In this document: piece after piece, positions 10,901-24,039 of the stretch
Position numbering within the stretch: the first letter of the stretch is position 1
How the letters are laid out: every line of letters starts with the position of its first letter
Source: Taxillus chinensis
Taxonomy: Eukaryota; Streptophyta; Magnoliopsida; Santalales; Loranthaceae
NCBI GenBank assembly: GCA_023512835.1
Contig: CM042092.1
Location: 42,178,258 to 42,242,257, forward strand
Direction: 5' to 3'
Length of the DNA stretch: 64,000 nucleotides
Translations under genes and position numbers: made by a program
Notes under the pieces: generated by a model
Seen by the model: the letters and a program-made list of their open reading frames with translations, nothing else
What the model was told of the DNA's origin: nothing
Databases searched by the model: none

Positions 10901-13900
10901 ATACTACCCATTTGATTTGTAATTGAAACAAATAGTTGGTCGATCCGTTTTGAAAGAGCTTGTGATGTTGTATATTCGTAGTCGCTATTGGAGTTTTAAA
11001 CTTGGCCTACGGAAGACCTCCTCAATGTGAAGTATCTCACATTGAGCGAATGACGTATAACAAGTGTCCTTTTAACCTTTTATTAAAATTACTTTTTTGT
11101 TTGATTGATTCGTTTGACACATGAGAAATCAGGTAAATAAAAAGCCCTAGCCTAAGATACTTGCCTTCTGATTTGTAATTGAAACAAAAAGTTGCTTTGT
11201 CCATTTTGGAACTAGATATGATGTCCTGTATTCTTTATTGCCAATAGGTTAATAGCTCGGCAAAGGGTAATACCTCACTATTGTGTAGAACGTCACATTG
11301 GGCAAACTACGTCAAACAAGTGTTCAATTAAGCACCGATGAATGTTCCATTTTTTCTTTGAATGATCCATTCAGGACGTCCACAATCAGACAAGTCATCA
11401 TCCTTTTAATTTTTAATTGTAATAAATAGTGGGTTCATCCATTTTGGTGGAGTTTATGACCATGTGCATTCCTTATTTGTAATAGACCGTTAAACTAGGC
11501 GCAGGAAATACGTCACAATCATGGAGTCCATCCCACTGGGCGAACGATGTATGACAGATGTCCTTTTAATCTTTCAAGGATACTATTTTTGGTTTTGTTT
11601 TGGATTAATCCACTTGATAGATCCGAAAATAACTAAATAACCAACCCTAACTTAATAAAACTTGCCTTATGATTTTTAATTGATACAAGTTAGTGGTTTT
11701 TCTATTTTGAAAGATTTTGTGACCCCCGGTATTCCCTATTTCGAACAGTGTATTAGACTCGACATGGCAAATATATCACCCCCATCGAGTATGTCCCATT
11801 GAGCGAGCCATGCACAACTAGTATCCTTTTAATCTTGCATCAATATTACATTTTCCTTTTTGATCGATCCATTCGATACTACCCATTTGATTTGTAATTG
11901 AAACAAATAGTTGGTCGATCCGTTTTGAAAGAGCTTGTGATGTTGTGTATTCGTTGTCGCTATTGGAGTTTTCAACTCGGCCTAGGAAGACCTCCTCAAT
12001 GTGAAGTATCTCACATTGAGCGAATGACGTATAACAAGTGTCCTTTTAATCTTTTATTAAAATTACTTTTTTTATTTGATTGATTCATTTGACACATGAG
12101 AAATCAAGTAAATAAAAAGCCCTAGCCTAAGATACTTGCCTTCGATTTGTAATTGAAACAAAAAGTTGCTTCGTCCATTTTCGAACTGGATATGACGTCC
12201 TGTATTCTTTATTGCCAATAGGTTAATAGCTCAGCAAGGGTAATAACTCACTATTGTGTAGAACGTCACATTGGGCGAACTACGTCAAACAAGTGTTCAA
12301 TTAAGCACTGATGAATGTTCCATTTTTTTCTTTGAATGATTTATTCGGGGCGTCCACAATCAAACAAGTCATCATCCTTTTGATTTTTAATTGTAATAAA
12401 TAGTGGGTTCATCCATTTTGGTGGAGTTTATGACCATGTGGATTCCTTATTTGTAATAGACCGTTAAACTAGGTGTAGGAAATACGTCACAATCGTGGAG
12501 TCCATCCCACCGGGCAAACGATGTATGACAGATGTCCTTTTAATCTTTCAAGGATACTATTTTTGCTTTTGTTTTGGATTAATCCACTTGATAGATCCGA
12601 AAATAACTAAATAATCAACCCTAACTTAATAAAACTTGCCTTATGATTTTTAATTGATACAAGTTAGTGGTTTTTCTATTTTGAAAGATTTTGTGACCCC
12701 GGTATTCCCTATTTGAACGATTGTATTAGACTCGACATGGCAAATATATCACCCCCGTCGAGTATGTCCCATTGAGCGAGCCACGCACAAATAGTATCCT
12801 TTTAATCTTGCATCAATATTACATTTTCCTTTTTGATCGATCCATTCGATACTACCCATTTGATTTGTAATTGAAACAAATAGTTGGTCGATCCGTTTTG
12901 AAAGAGCTTGTGATGTTGTGTATTCGTTGTCGCTATTGGAGTTTTAAACTTGGCCTACGGAAGACCTCCTCAATGTGAAGTATCTCACATTGAGCGAATG
13001 ACGTATAACAAGTGTCCTTTTATTCTTTTATTAAAATTACTTTTTTGTTTGATTGATTCGTTTGACACATGAGAAATCAAGTAAATAAAAAGCCCTAGCC
13101 TAAGATACTTGCCTTCGATTTGTAATTGAAACAAAAAGTTGCTTCGTCCATTTTGGAACCGAATATGACGTCTGTATTCTTTATTGCCAATAGGGTAATA
13201 GCTCGGCAAAGGGTAATACCTCACTATTGTGTAGAACGTCACATTGGGCGAACTACGTCAAACAAGTGTTCAATTAAGCAGCGATGAATGTTCCATTTTT
13301 CTTTGAATGATCCATTCGGGATGTCCACAATCAGACAAGTCATCATCCTTTGATTTTTAATTGTAATAAATAATTGGGTTCATCCATTTTGGTGGAGTTA
13401 TACGACCTTAATGAATTCCTTATTTGTAATAGGCGGATTACCCTTGGCGTGAAATCGTCCCAATCATGGAGTCCATCACTTTAGGCGGCGATGTATGGCA
13501 GATGTCCTTTTAATCTTTCAAGGATACTATTTTTGGTTTTTGTTTTGGATTAATCCACTTGATAGATCCGAAAATAACTAAATAATCAGCAAAAACGAAA
13601 TAAAACTTGCCTTATGATTTTTAATTGGTACAAGTTAGTGGTTTTCTATTTTGAAAGATTTTGTGACCCCAGTATTCTATTTGAAACGATGTATTAGACC
13701 GACATGGCAAATACTCTCCACCCCGATAGAGTATGTCCCGTTGAGGCGAGAGCCCTTGTAGCGAATAGTATCCTTTTAATCTTGCGTCGATACTACATTC
13801 CCCTTTACGGTGATCCGTTCGTCCTACCCGTTTGATTGCCAATTGAAACAAATAGTTGGTCGATCCGTTTGAAAGAGCTTGTGATGTTGTGTATTAGACT

Positions 13901-16900
13901 ATCCATTTATTGTGACTTTTGAACTGGGCACTCGAACTCTTTCAATGTGAAGTATCTACGCGTTGAGCAGATGGCCGTATCATGAGTGTCCTTTTATTAC
14001 TTTTATTAAAATTACTTTTTTGAGTGATTTGATTCGTTTGACACATGAGAAATCAAGTAAATAAAAAGCCACTAGCCTAAGATACTTGCATACGGATTTG
14101 TAATTGAAACAAGAACAACCACCGTCCATTTTGGAACTGAAATGGCGTCACGTATTCTTTATTGCCGATAGGGTAATAGCTGAAAGCCAAGGGTAATACC
14201 TCCCTTTATTGTGTAGAGCGTCACGTTAAGTGAACTTCGTCAAACAAGTGTTAGATTAATAGCTGGATGAATGTTCCATTTTTTCTTTGAATGATCCGTT
14301 AGGGATGTCCTTGTCGGACAAGTCTATAAATCTTTTGATTTTTAATTGTAATAAATAGTGGGTTCGTCCGTTTTGGTGGAGTTTATGAAACGTGTACATT
14401 CCACTTAGTTGTAATGAAATAGTTAAGCTGAAGTAGCGGGGAAATGCGTCCCAGTCATGGAGTCCATCCCTTTGGGTGAACGTTGTATGTGAGATGTCCT
14501 TTTAATCTTTTAAAGGATACTATTTTTGGTTTTGTTTTGGATTAATCCACTTGATAGATGAAAATAACTAAATAACCAACCCTAACTTAATAAAACTTGC
14601 CTTATGATTTTTAATTGATACAAGTTAGTGGATTTTCTATTTTGAAAGATTTTGTGACCCCGGTATTCCTATTTGAGCAGTGTATTGGAGCCTCGACGTA
14701 GCGGAAAATATATCACCCCCATGGTATTTTCAATTGAGGCGAGCCCTTGTATGACTAGTATCCTTTTAATCTTGCATCGATATTACATTTCTTTTTGATC
14801 GATCAGGTCGATACTACCCGTTTGATTTGTAATTGAAACAAATAGTTAGCTCAGTCCGTTTGAAAGAGCTTGTGATGTTGTTTTATTAGATTTGTCATTA
14901 TTGGGGTTTTAAACTTGGCCTACGGAAGACCTCCTCGATGTGAAGTATACTAGCATTGGAGCAGATGAAATATAGCAAGTGTCCATTTAATCTTTTATTA
15001 ACTACTTTTTGTTTGATTGATTAGTTGACCACCTTGAGAAATCAAGTAAATAAAAAGCCACAGCCTAGATACTTGCCTTCTGATTTGTAATTGAAACAAA
15101 AAGTTGCTTGTTCGATTTTGAGCTAAGATATATGACATCACGTAATTCTTTATTGCCAATAGGTTAATAGCTCAATAGACCAATACCTCACTATTGTGTA
15201 GGAACGTCACATTGGGCGGGAACTACGTCGAACAGGAGTGTTGATTAAGCAAGCGATGAATGTTCCATTTTTTCTTCGAATGATCCGTTCGGGATATCCA
15301 CGATCCGAATAGTCATCATCCTTTTTAATTTTTAATTGTAATAAATAGTGGGTTTATCCATTTTGGTGGAGTTTATGACCATGTGCATTCCTTATTTATA
15401 GTCTTGGTTAAACTGAGCGCGGAAATACGTCGTGATCATAAGGTCCGTCCTTTGGGCGAACGATGTATGACAGATGTCCTTTTAATCTTTCAAGGATACT
15501 ATTTTTGGTTTTGTTTTGGATTAATGGGCTTGATAGATCCAAAAATAACTAACCAACCCTAACAATAAAACTTGCCATACTCAGTTTTTAATTGATACAA
15601 GTTAGTGGTTTTTCTATTTTGAAAGATTTTGTGACCCCCGGTATTCCACTATTTCGAACGATTGTATTAGACTCGACATGGCAAATATCACCCACATCGA
15701 GTATGTCCCATTGAGCGTACCACGCATGACTAGTATCCTTTGGTCTTGCATCGATATTGCATTTTCCTTTTTGATCGATCCCGTTAAATCTGCCATTTGA
15801 TTTGTAATTGAAACAAATAGTTGGTCGATCCATTTTGAAAAAAGAGCTTGTGATGTTGTGTATTAGATTGTCATTTATTGGGGTTTAAACTCGGCCTGGG
15901 AAGACCTCCTCAATGTGAGTATCTCACATTGAGCATGATAGCGTATAACAAGTGTCCTTTAAATCTTTTTATTAAAATTACTTTTTGTTTGATTGATTAG
16001 TTTGACACATGAGAAATCAAGTAAATAAAAAGCCACAGCCTAAGATACTTCTGATTTATTGAAACAAAAGTTACTTCGTCCCCATTTTGGCCCCGGATAT
16101 GAAGTCCTGTATTCTTTATTGCCAATAGGTTAATAGCTCGATAGAGCAATACCTCACTATTGTGTAGAACGTCCATTAGGCGAACTACGTTAAACAAGTG
16201 TTCGATTAAGCATTGATGAATGTTCCATTTTTCTTTGAATGATCCATTCGAGATGTCCCACGATTAGACAAGTCGTCATCCTTTTAATTTCTAATTAGAA
16301 TAAATAGTGGGTTACATCCATTTGGTGGAGTTTATGACCATGTGCATTCATTATTTCTAACGAGACCATTAAACTAGGCGCGAGAAATACGTCTCAACCT
16401 TGGAGTCCATCCTTGTAGTGGACGATGTATATGAGATGTCCTTTTAATCTTTCAAGGATACCATTTTTGGTTTTGTTTTGGATTAACCAACCCGGTAGAT
16501 CCGAAATTGACTAAATACAACTAACTTAACAAAAACTTGCCTTATGATTTTTAGTTGATACAAGTTGGTGGTTTTTCTATTTTGAAAGAGTTTGTGACCT
16601 CCGGTATTCCTATTTCTAAAAGTGTATTAGACTAAACATGGAAAATATATCACCCCGTGGAGTATGTCCCATTGAGCGCTGCACGCTCTACAAATATCCT
16701 TCCAATCTTGCGTCGATATTACATTTTCCTTTTTGATGATCCACTCAATACTATGCATTTGATTTGTAATTGAAACAAATAGTTGGTTGATCTGTTTTAA
16801 AAAGAGCTCATGATGTTGTGTATTCGTTGTCTTTATTGGAGTTTTAAACTCGGCCTAGAAAGACCTCTTCGATGTAAGTATCTCGCATTGAGCGGATAAC

Positions 16901-19900
16901 TTATATAGTAAGTGTCATTTTAATCTTTTATTAAAATTACATTTTTGTTTGATTGATTCGTTTGACACTTATGAGAAATCAAGTAAATGAAAAGCCCTAG
17001 CCTAAGATACTTGCCTTCTGATTTGTAATTGAAAAAAAAAAGGTTCCTTTGGCCGTTTTGGAAGTGGATATAACGTCCTGTATTCTTTATTGCCAATAGG
17101 TAATAAGTCGTAAAGCGTAATACCTCACTATTGTGTAGAACGTCACATTGGGTTGAACTACGTCAAACAAGTGTTCAATTAATCCCTTGATGAATGTTCC
17201 ATTTTCTTTGAATTATCCATTCGACGTCCACGATTAGACAAGTCATCATCCTTTTGAATCCCAATTGGAATAAATAGTGGGTTAAATCCGTTTTGGTGGA
17301 GTTTATGACCATATGCATTCATTATTTCTAATAGGCCGTTAAACTTAGCGCCGAAATACGTCTCCACGGAGTCCATCCTTTGAGCGGACGATGTATGAGA
17401 TGTCCTTTTAATCTTTTAGGTCCTTTTTTTTGGTTTTGTTTTGGATTAATCCACTTGATGGATCGGAAATTCCTAAATAACCAACCTAGCTTAATTAAAC
17501 TTGCCTTACGATTTTTAATGGATACAAGTTGGTGGTTTCTATTTTGAAAGATTTTGTGACCCCCGGTATTCCTTATTTCTAATAGTGTATTAGACTCGAC
17601 ATGGCAAATATACACCCGTCGAGTATGTCCCGTTAGCTGAAGCCCGCACGACTAGTATCCTTTAATCTTGCATCGATATTACATTTTCTGTACTGATCGA
17701 TCCACTCGTCTACCATTTGATTTATAATTGAAACAAATAGTTGATGGATACGATTTGAAAGAGCTTGTGATGTTGTGTATTCGTTATCGCTATTGGAGTT
17801 TTAAACTCGGCTTTGAAAAACCTCCTCAATGTGAAGTATCTCATTGAGCAGATAATGTATAATAAGTGTCCTTTTAATCTTTTATTAAAATTACTTTTTG
17901 TTTGATTGATTCGTTTGACACATGAGAAATCAAGTAAATAAAAAAACCTAACCAAAAATCCTTGCCTTCGGATTTGTAATTGAAACAAGAAGTTGCTTTG
18001 TCACATTTTGGAGCTGAATATGACGTCTGTATTCTTTATTTCCAATAGGTTAAGAGCTCACCCGGTGTAATACCTCACTTTATTGTATAGAATGTCACAT
18101 TAGGAGAACTACGTCAAACAAGTGTTCAATTAAGCCACGATAAATGTTCCATTTTCTTTGAATAATCCATTCGGGACGTCCACAATTAGACAAGTCGTCA
18201 TCCTTTTGATTTTTAATATAATAAATAGTGGGTTAATCCATTTTGGTGGAGTTATGACCATGTGCATTCCTTTTTGTAATAGACCATTAAACTAGGCGCA
18301 GAAATACGTCACGATCTGCAGTCCATCCCCCTTTGGGCGAACGATGTATAATAGATGTCCTTTTAATCTTTCAAGGATACTATTTTTGGTTTTTGTTTTG
18401 GATTAATCCACTTGATAGATCCGAAATTAACTAAATAATAACCCTAACTTAATAAAACTTGCCTTATGATTTTTAATTAATACAAGTTAGTGGTTTTTCT
18501 ATTTGGAAAGATTTTGTGACCCCTGGTATTCCCTATTTGAATAGTGTATTAGACTCGACATGGAAAATATATCACCCCGTCGAAGTATGTCCCATTGGCG
18601 AGCGCATACACGACTAGTATCCTTTTAATCTTGCATCAATATTGCATTTTCCTTTTTGATCGATCCCCTCAATCCTACCCATTTGATTTGTAATTGAAAC
18701 AAATAGTTGGTTGATCCGTTTTTAAGAGCTTGTGATGTTGTGTATTCGTTTATATTGTTGGAGTTTTAAACTCGGCCTAGGAAAGACCTCTTCAATGTGA
18801 AGTATCTCACATTGAGCGAATAACGTATATATCGTGTCCTTTTAATCTTTTGTTAAAATTACTTTTTGTTTTGATTGATTCGTTTGACTCATGAGAAATC
18901 AAGTAAATAAAAAGCCTACCTAAAGATACTTGCCTTCCGATTTGTAATTGAAACAAAAAGTTGCTTTGTCCATTTTGGAAGAGGATATGGCGTCTTTGTA
19001 TTCTTTATTGCCAATAGCTCCGCAAGGGTAATACCTCGCTATTGTGTAAACGTCCCTTGTAAGCTGGAACTACGTCAAGCAAGTGTTCAATTAAGCCTTC
19101 GATGAATGATCTATTAGGGGCGTCCACAATTAGACAAGTCATCATCTTTTGATTTCTAATTGGAATAAATAGTGGGTTCATCCATTACGGTGGACTTTAT
19201 GACCATGTGCATTCATTATTTCTAATAGACCGTTAAACTTGAAGGCTGCAGAAATACGTCGAGAATCATGGAGTCCATCACTGAGCGACGATGTATAGCG
19301 GATGCCATTTAATCTTTCAAGGATACTATTTTGGTTTTGTATTGGATTAATCAACTTGATGGATCCGAAATTAACTAAATAACGACCCTAACTTAGTTAA
19401 ACTTGCCTTATGATTTTAATTGATACAAGTAGGTGGTTTTTATTTTGATAGAGTTTGTGAGCTCGGTATTCCCTATTTCTAATGTGTATTAGACTTCGGC
19501 ATGGAAAATATATCACCCCATCGAGTATGTCCCTTTGGAGCTGAGCCACGCACAACTAGTATCCTTTTAATCTTGCATCAATATTACATTTTCCTTTTTG
19601 ATCGATCCCTCGATATTACCAGTTGATTTGTAATTGAAACAAATAGTTGGTTGATCCGTTTTTGAAAGAGCTTGTGATGTTGTGTATTAGTTATCGTTAT
19701 TGGAGTTTTAAACTCGGCCTAGGAAAGACCTCTTCAATGTGAAGTATCTCACATTGAGCAAATGCCGTATAATAAGTGTCATTTTAATCTTTTATTAAAA
19801 TTACTTTTTTGTTTGATTGATTCGTTTGAACATGAGAAATCAAGTAAATAAAAAGCTCTAACCTAAGATACTTGCCTTCGATTTGTAATTGAAACAAAAG

Positions 19901-20730
19901 TTGCTTTGTCCATTTTGGAAGCGGATATGACGTCCTGTATTCTTTATTGCCAATAGGTTAATAGCTCAGCAAGGGTAATACCTCACTATTGTGTAGAACG
20001 TCACATTGGGCGAACTACGTCAAACAAGTGTTCAATTAAGCATCGATGAATGTTCCATTTTTTCTTGAATGATCCATTCGAGACGTCCTGATTAGACAAG
20101 TCATCATCCTTTTGATTTCTAATTGGAATAAATAGTGGGTTCATCCATTTTGGTGGAGTTTATGACCATGTGCATTCATTATTTCTAATAGACCGTTAAA
20201 CTAAGTGCGCAGGAAATACGTCACAATCATGGAGTCCATCCCATGAGCGGACGATGTATAACAAATGTCCTTTTAATCTTTCAAGGATACTATTTTTGGT
20301 TTTGTTTTGATTAATCAACTTGATAGATCCGAAATTAACTAAATAACAACCCTAACTTAACAAAACTTGCCTTATGATTTTTAGTTGATACAAGTTGGTG
20401 GTTTCTATTTTGATAGAGTTTGTGACGTCGGTATTCCCTATTTCTAATAAGTGTATTAGACTCGACATGGAAAATATATCACCCCCATCGAGTATGTCTA
20501 TTTGAAGCGAGCCCACGCAACTAGTATCCTTCGATCTTGCATCAATATTACATTTTCCTTTTTGATCGATCCACTCGATACTTCCCGTTGGTTTGTAATT
20601 GAAACAAATAGTTGGTTGATCTGTTTTGAAAGAGCTTGTGATGTTGTGTATTCGTTATCGTTATTGGAGTTTAAACTTGGCTTAGGGAAAGACCTCTTCA
20701 ATGTGAAGTATCTCACATTGAACGAATGAC
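7907..20730. repeat. Satellite array 1, ~13 units of ~975 bp
   Basis: Tandem units are recognised by CGCACAACTAGTATCC followed by TTTTAATCTTGCATCAATAT. This recurs near 7930, 8900, 9876, 10852, 11825, 12797, 13774, 14763, 15739, 16697, 17660, 18626, 19566 and 20530. Units are AT-rich and non-coding. Units in 7.9-13.3 kb are very alike. Units in about 13.4-19.5 kb carry many small indels and substitutions. The array is bounded by element A's LTR on the left and element B's truncated LTR on the right. Small ORFs in it are spurious. Confidence 0.93.
9876..10851. repeat. Representative 976-bp satellite unit made of four related subunits
   Basis: Subunits are 9876-10093, 10094-10349, 10350-10588 and 10589-10851. 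Each opens with a TTTTAATCTT- or AATTAAGC-like start and a TTTGAT(C/T)GATCCA-like block. Each passes through GATTTxTAATTGxAACAAxTAGT and a GTATTC...TATT block, and closes with CATTGxGCGAAC...TGTCC. They are diverged from one another but the order 1-2-3-4 is kept in all units, so the 975-bp unit is a tetrameric higher-order repeat. Confidence 0.82.
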
Positions 20731-21530
20731 CTAGGAGAGCAGCGTCGTCGCGGATTTTGGAGCTTGGATTTGAAGCTTTGTGTTGCGCGTTTGGATTAGA
20801 AGAAGATGTTTAGCTTTGCTATGGTTTTGCTTGTAATCATGCGTGAGTAGTTCTTATAATCTAGGGGGGCAATGTAGCCCCTTGTTTCGCTTTGTGTTTA
20901 TGAAAATTGGGTTTGGATGATTGAGTTTTGCATGTTTTATGAATCTGTTCTTAATTTCATCTTTGGATGTACACCTGGTATTCTTAGCCCTAATTGCAGG
21001 GAGTGGATTGGGGTCCTTATTTGTAATTGGTGTAATCATTATCCTTTTGCAAGTATGATTTATTGGCTTTGCATGTTTGAGTGTTTAGATGACCATTACG
21101 CATACAACTCTTAAAAAGGACCTCAATGACCGTTCGTTGTCCTTGGCTTATGTTTAACATGTTTTGATCGGACAACCCTAATACCATGAACAGTAGAGAT
21201 AACATGGAGGTGAAATTGTGACCACTAGATGCCTTTAATCCTTGAATCATAATCCTAAAATCAATTTGCTTTCTTTGTTTATTCGGAAAACCAAATAAAA
21301 ATTAGATCTTTAGTTAAAAAAAGATTTCGTTTTGCCAAGACATTGTTTTAAGCAAGATTAATTTGGTGATTTGAGTTAAAGCTAGATAACTTGGTAATCT
21401 CTGTGGGATCGACCCCTTTCTTGTGCTATCTATTTAGCATTAGTTAAGGGAATTAATATTTTGAGAAGGGATTTAAGACGGTAAAGCTCAACCTCACTTG
21501 GGTTTCGCTCACGAAATACCCGTTAAATCA
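20731..21530 (+). repeat. Truncated 5' LTR of element B (U3 and TATA missing)
   Basis: Starts at CTAGGAGAGCAGCG, matching the 3' LTR from about 37489, and ends CCCGTTAAATCA just before the PBS. About 686 bp, including both CACGTG modules and the TATA box, are absent. The element therefore cannot be transcribed from its own 5' LTR as it stands. Confidence 0.88.
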
Positions 21531-21532
21531 AA

Positions 21533-21549
21533 TTAGCGCTGTGCCGGGG
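21533..21549 (+). other. Degenerate primer binding site (element B)
   Basis: TTAGCGCTGTGCCGGGG corresponds to the intact TTGGCGCCGTTGCCGGGG of element A, with two or more substitutions and a 1-nt deletion. It lies 2 bp after the LTR end. Confidence 0.8.
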
Positions 21550-21704
21550 ATTCAACGGTTGACTAGCTTTAGAAATCAACATTGAGTGAAATTGTTTGAT
21601 TTGATCTTGGTGTTTTATTTTGTCTTTTATTTTTGTTATGTTTCTTTGAGTTTTTATTTATATATTTTCTTTTGTTCGGTTCTTGGGTGTGTTTTGTTGT
21701 TTTA

Positions 21705-21707
21705 CAG
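21705..21707 (+). other. Splice-acceptor-like site in the element B leader
   Basis: TTGTTGTTTTACAG/GAACATACA lies 157 bp past the PBS, the same distance and sequence as in element A (6212-6210). Confidence 0.3.
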
Positions 21708-21742
21708 GAACATACACTAAGTGTTTGAGGAATTCTAGTTAT

Positions 21743-23580
21743 ACGTACCAAGACGGGAGTTTATACCATTTAATCGGGAACCTAAAAGATTGTTCGAGCT
21801 TGGCGTAGAGTAGCTAGGAAGCGACACGAAAGTTTGAAGAAGCATTACTGAACACTTAGAACATTCGGTAGGTGAATTGATGGTAGATTTAAGGCCTGAT
21901 GGTGGTGACACGCAAGGAAGGGCCAATTACAATGGCCAATATCCGGAAGAAGAGGGTAATAGGTTTATGCCGAACCTTCTTAGACTATGTGAGACCGATG
22001 ATGTCGGACCATTATACGGGATTCGGCAGACAGAGTCCAAGCAAATAGCTTAGTGGTGAGCGTTGATCAACATGGTGAGCAACAACGCGTTTGGAGGAAC
22101 AACCGTGGATGATCCACACCATCATTTGATGAGGTTCTACCGGATGTGCGACACCATAAAGATCAACAATGTATCGGAGGAGGCAATAAAGCTAAGGCTT
22201 TTCCTTTCTCTTTAAGGGATGAGAGCTCTTGGGCTGGTTCAACGATCTGCCGACGAGTTTAATCAACACTTGGGAGGAGATGCGAGACCAAGTTCATGTC
22301 AAAGTACTTCCCTCCTTCCAAGGTGATCCGGCTCGAGAGAGATTAGCAGATTCGAGGCAAGATGAGATGGAGACTCTTCATGAAGCTTGGGAGCGTTTCA
22401 AAGACTTAGTGAGAAGATGCCACGATCATGGAAGACCCTAGTGGATTCAAATAGAATCTTTACCGGGTCTTGAGTCCCACTCTCAAGACAAGGTGAATAC
22501 GGTACCTTGGAGGATGCTTGATGAATCTAGAGCCCGACGCACTTGCAAGCTCTTGGAGAGGCTGTCATTAGCCGATTGGCGGTGGTCCAATGTGCGCACT
22601 TCAAGGCCAAGGGAGAAGATATCTTCCGTTGATACTCCCTCCAATGATATAGGCGGATCCAAGCTTTAGCAAAAGCATGGAAGTGTTGGCTCTTAAAGTT
22701 GGAGGATCACAACACGCCTCACCATTGGGCGAGCAAGGGTGGAGTGGAGCTGAAGATGCAAATTATGTTGGAGGAAAAGGCTTGTCCAGAAGCGGCAATT
22801 TTATCCTCACCAACAAGGACAAGTGCAATCAGAACCAACAACATCTCGGGGATATCGGAAGAATCGGGCGAGGGGGAGATACATGTTTCCGATATAAATA
22901 TGTGCCTCAGGGATGAAGCAAAATCATATGCTCTTGATAATTTCTTACATCCCACCCTTGGATCAACGCGGCCTCGGCCTCGGGCAAAGAAGAACATATC
23001 CAAGATGAGGATGAGACGACTGAAGAGAGGTGGGTGATTTGAAGGAAAGGGTAGGTAGTATGGAGTCTTCAATAAAGAATATGGAGAAGTTACTTGTGAG
23101 CATGGCTGAGAATCTTTAATCAAAGGGTGTCAACCACCACTTTTCCAAGTGACACAGGTGAACCCCAAGGAGAGTTGCAAAAGCTATCACTCTAAGAGTG
23201 GGAAAGCATTGAAGGAAGGCTGAAGAGCCTAAGAAAAGGGGCTATTCCGGAAGAACAAAGCAGACCCTTGGAAGCGCGATGACGAAGGAAAATCAGATAA
23301 AGAAGAAGAAAGGTTGCAAGACAAAAAGAACATTAGGCGACTAAAGCAAAATAGTTGAAGAACCAAGGCAAGAGCTCGGGCTACCATGCCATTTCCTCGA
23401 GCGGATGAGAAATCGGAGGGTTGAGGAAGAGTATGAGTGTTTCCTGAGTTTATTCAAGCGGCTTGAGATTAACATTCCATTTGTGGAAATTTTGGAGCAG
23501 ATGCTTAGGACGGAAAGTACATTAAAGATTTTGTGAAGAAGTAGAGGAAATATGGGGATCGTGAGACGGTGGCAATCCTA
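21743..23580 (+). pseudogene. gag region of element B
   Basis: Collinear with element A gag. The A start codon context GCATGCAAAG reads ATACGTACCAAG here, so the ATG is lost. An in-frame TAG at 21811-21813 matches the TAG of A. 22070-22441 carries the capsid-like block (MVSNNAFGGTTVDDPH, RMCDTIKINNVSEEAIKLR, TWEEMR, then LHEAWERFKDLVRRC). 22677-23037 is the spacer segment with ANYVGGKG. 23100-23580 corresponds to the C-terminal part of A (VNPKESCK, LEINIPFVE). Multiple indels and stops. It would be the structural protein of the particle; here it is non-functional. Confidence 0.82.
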
Positions 23581-23629
23581 TGAGGTGAGCAGTGTTGTTT
23601 GAACAAGTTTGCCCATCAAGTATAAAGAT

Positions 23630-23935
23630 CCAGGCAGTTTTAATCTCCCTTGTGTGATTGGCAATGCATCGCAGCAGCGGGCCTTATGTGATTTAGGGGC
23701 CAGCATCAATTTGATCTCCTTTGCTTTGTCTGGCGACTTGGGCTTAAGGGCATGAAGCCCACTTCCATATCATTACGGTTTGCTGACCGGTCTTGGAAGG
23801 CCTGAAAGGATAATTGAAGACGTGTTACCAAAGTGGGTTCCTTCATATTTCTAGCGGACTTTGTAGTTTTGGAGATAGAAGAAGATAGAGGAGTTGACTA
23901 CTCCTTGGAAGACCGTTTCTCGGAACGGGTTGTAC
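23630..23935 (+). pseudogene. Protease domain of element B pol
   Basis: CVIGNAS then ALCDLGASINLISFALS, with the active-site Asp codon at 23690-23692, followed by LKGMKPTSISLRFAD and a VGSFIFLADFVVLE-like stretch in shifted frames. It matches the element A protease. The flap and LLGRPF regions are interrupted (about 23795-23930). Role: retropepsin of the gag-pol polyprotein. Non-functional as written. Confidence 0.8.
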
Positions 23936-24039
23936 ATTGATTGATGTTGCTCAAGGGCAGCTAACTCCGAGAATTAATGAGGAGACCTTAGTCTTCCACA
24001 TGGGGAAGGCTTTGCAAGGTCAAGAGGAGGAGGACCCTT

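Noticed and set aside
7907..20730. CRISPR-like or rDNA spacer repeats
   Set aside because: Units are contiguous ~975-bp satellite copies with no spacers, and no rRNA text was seen anywhere in the window.
20917..21114. ORFs inside the LTR copies and their antisense partners
   Set aside because: They lie in U5 and leader text that is non-coding in both elements and is not kept open in the other LTR.
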